Positions 14,801 through 16,510 of a stretch of 16,510 nt of DNA are shown here, in pieces (position 1 is the stretch's first letter; each line of letters begins with the position of its first letter). The notes under the pieces were generated by a model. The model was not told where the DNA came from and did no database searches. It was given only the letters and a program-made list of their open reading frames with translations. The DNA comes from Rhodococcus sp. IITR03. Lineage in GTDB: Bacteria; Actinomycetota; Actinomycetes; Mycobacteriales; Mycobacteriaceae. A program made the translations under genes and the position numbers. The stretch spans positions 2,373,986 through 2,390,495 of the forward strand of contig LATQ01000001.1 of assembly GCA_001017865.1 (NCBI GenBank). The letters run 5' to 3'.

Positions 14801-16510
14801 CGGAGCCGGTCTTCAGCAGCACCCGCATCTTCCGTGAGCCGCGCACTCCCGCCGAGCGTGCCGTCGCCGAAGCGTTCGGCGAGGTCCTCGGTGTCGAACG
14901 TGTCGGTCTCGACGACGACTTCTTCGAACTCGGCGGCAACTCCCTCGTCGCCACCCAGGTGGTCTCCCGCATCGGAGCCGCGCTCGACACCCAGGTGCCC
15001 GTGCGCGTGCTGTTCGAGGCGTCCACCGTCGTGGGTCTCGCGACCCGGCTCGCCAAGCAGATCGGTACCGGCGCGCGGTCCCCGCTCGTCGCTCGCCCGC
15101 GACCCGACGTGCTGCCGTTGTCGACTGCGCAGCAACGGATCTGGTTCCTCAACCGCTTCGACGTCAGTACCGCCGCTACAACCTTCCGTTCACGGTGCGG
15201 CTCACCGGCGCCGTCGATGCCGCAGCGGTGTCCGACGCCTTCGCCGACGTGGTGGCGCGGCACGAGAGCCTGCGGACCGTCTACCCCGAGGTGGACGGCG
15301 AACCGCAGCAGACGATCCTTCCGGTCGAGCAGGTCGTCGTCCCGCTCGAGCCGATCGACGTCGACGAGCAGGACCTGCACGCGGCCGTCGTCGACCTCGC
15401 GAGCCGCGGTTTCGACGTCGTCCGCGACGTCCCCTTCCGTGTCGCGCTGTACCGGCTCGCCCCCGACGACTACGTCCTGGCGATGGTGCTGCACCACATC
15501 GCAGCCGACGGCTCCTCGTTCGGCCCGTTCGCCCGCGACGTCGTCACGGCCTACAGCGCCCGCACCGAAGGGAACAAGCCGAGCTGGACGCCGCTTCCCG
15601 TCCAGTACGCCGACTACGCCGTCTGGCAGCGCGAGGCCCTCGGCGACGAGGCCGACCCGAATTCCGTTGCGGCGCAACAGCTCGACTACTGGGTGAACGA
15701 GCTCGACGGTCTGCCCGACCAGCTCGACCTGCCCACCGACCGGACCCGGCCCGCCGTCTCCTCCTACAACGGCGACAAGCACCGCTTCGCGATCGACGCC
15801 GAGACCCACCGCGGTCTCGTCGACCTCGCCCGCAAGCAGCACGCGTCGCTGTTCATGGTCGTCCACGCGGCCTACGCGGCGCTGCTGTCCCGCCTCAGCG
15901 GTTCCGACGACATCGCCATCGGCACCGCCGTGGCAGGCCGCGGGGAGAAGGATCTCGACGACCTGATCGGCATGTTCGTCAACACCCTCGTCCTGCGCAC
16001 CCGGGTCGATCCCGGCGTGTCGTTCGAGGACTACCTCGCCGGCGTCCGGGAGACCGACCTGACGGCGTTCTCGAACGCCGACGTCCCCTTCGAGCGTCTC
16101 GTCGAGGTGCTCAACCCGCCGCGCTCGACCGCGCGGCACCCGCTGTTCCAGGCCGCGCTGTCCCTCGAACCGGGTACCGCGCGCGACGTCTCGTTCGCGG
16201 GAGTCCACGCCGTCGGCGCCGAACTGGACGTGCCGATCTCCAAGTTCGACATCCAGCTCTGGGTGACCGAGAAGACCGGTGACGACGGCGAGCCCGCCGG
16301 CCTCGACGCCCTGTTCGAATACGCCACCGACCTGTTCGACGCCGCGACGGTCGCGGTCTTCGCGGAACGCTTCGCGCGGCTCCTCGCCGGGATCGTCGCC
16401 GATGCGTCGACCTGCGTGGGCGACCTGGCGATCCTCTCGCCCGGGGAGGCCGAACGCTGCTCACGGCGACGGGGCCCGAGCCCGCCGAGGCCCCGCACCC
16501 TGGTGGAGCC
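11895..16510 (+). CDS. Non-ribosomal peptide synthetase, modules C-A-PCP-C (3' truncated by window, frameshifted)
   Basis: A large cytoplasmic multidomain enzyme. The start is probably TTG 11895, with GAAAGG 7 bases upstream, giving DSLGNGGSEAGNSRG. Domain 1 (about 11950-13260) is a condensation domain beginning FPLSPAQLGMWFAQHVDP, with active site HHLALDG (12347-12367) and RHQRYRHEDIVRD; it resembles the EntF first C domain. Domain 2 (about 13310-14800) is an adenylation domain with TSGSTGRPKG (A3), FDVSLWGFF (A4), NLYGPTEAAVS (A5), YRTGDLVRW (A7), GRTDFQVKFRGQRIELGE (A8) and NTSGKLDRKAL (A10, Lys codon 14779-14781). Domain 3 (about 14840-15050) is a carrier protein, DDFFELGGNSLVATQVV, with phosphopantetheine Ser codon 14941-14943. 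Domain 4 (about 15110-16440) is a standard condensation domain, LPLSTAQQRIWFLNRFD with HHIAADG. There is no epimerase domain between PCP and C. Seven single-base losses are inferred (near 12053, 12545, 12718, 12865, 14157, 15176, 16456). The gene continues past 16510. Confidence 0.93.

Noticed and set aside
15110..16440. The second HH-containing domain of the NRPS as an epimerase
   Set aside because: It opens with the LPLSTAQQRIWFL motif and the YNLPFTVRLTG style of ordinary condensation domains, and is followed by a linker resembling the start of another module.
1..16510. Gene decay or programmed frameshifting as the cause of the broken frames
   Set aside because: All breaks have the same sign and occur in unrelated genes at ordinary short runs, and one base restores conserved sequence. 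No slippery-site pattern or in-frame stop accumulation is seen.

Overview
The window is GC-rich, about two thirds or more G+C with strongly GC-biased third codon positions, and reads as chromosomal DNA from a mycolic-acid actinobacterium. Rhodococcus is my best guess, from the overall look of the acetaldehyde dehydrogenase, the MHS transporter, the acyl-CoA ligases and the NRPS; that is inference, since no rRNA or marker gene is present. All genes I can support lie on the + strand, and there is no gap above 300 bases without a gene. I see no mobile element, CRISPR array, tRNA or rRNA.

The most striking general property is that almost every long gene is broken by frameshifts of the same sign. 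I count about 30, each explained by one missing base, and in nearly all cases adding a base to a short run (often GG to GGG or CC to CCC) restores a conserved family sequence. I read these as sequence errors, not pseudogenes. Coding regions are therefore given as whole genes spanning the frameshifts, with the breakpoints listed in each entry.

Layout. (1) 1-4641, an alcohol/aldehyde oxidation block: the C-terminal part of a GMC oxidoreductase resembling mycofactocin-system MftG, a GAF-domain transcriptional regulator, an ExaC/AcoD-type acetaldehyde dehydrogenase, and its usual partner, a DUF779 protein. (2) 4774-5322, a small winged-helix-like protein preceded by overlapping palindromes that could be its operator. 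(3) 5469-8674, an MHS-family transporter and an AMP-forming acyl-CoA synthetase, separated by tandem 30-bp palindromic repeats and a strong hairpin. (4) 8821-9090, a GlsB/YeaQ-type small membrane protein. (5) 9227-11192, acetoacetate-CoA ligase. (6) 11258-11611, a four-helix small membrane protein. (7) 11895 to the window end, the start of a large NRPS with order C-A-PCP-C, running off the end.

Working together: blocks 1, 3 and 5 look like a carbon-acquisition neighbourhood in which alcohols are oxidised to aldehydes and acids, carboxylates are imported, and acids are activated to CoA thioesters. The NRPS is a separate secondary-metabolism locus with an EntF-like first module (siderophore or lipopeptide). 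Most intergenic gaps carry a strong GC-rich stem-loop without a U-tract, as is common for actinobacterial terminators, so many genes are probably separate transcription units.
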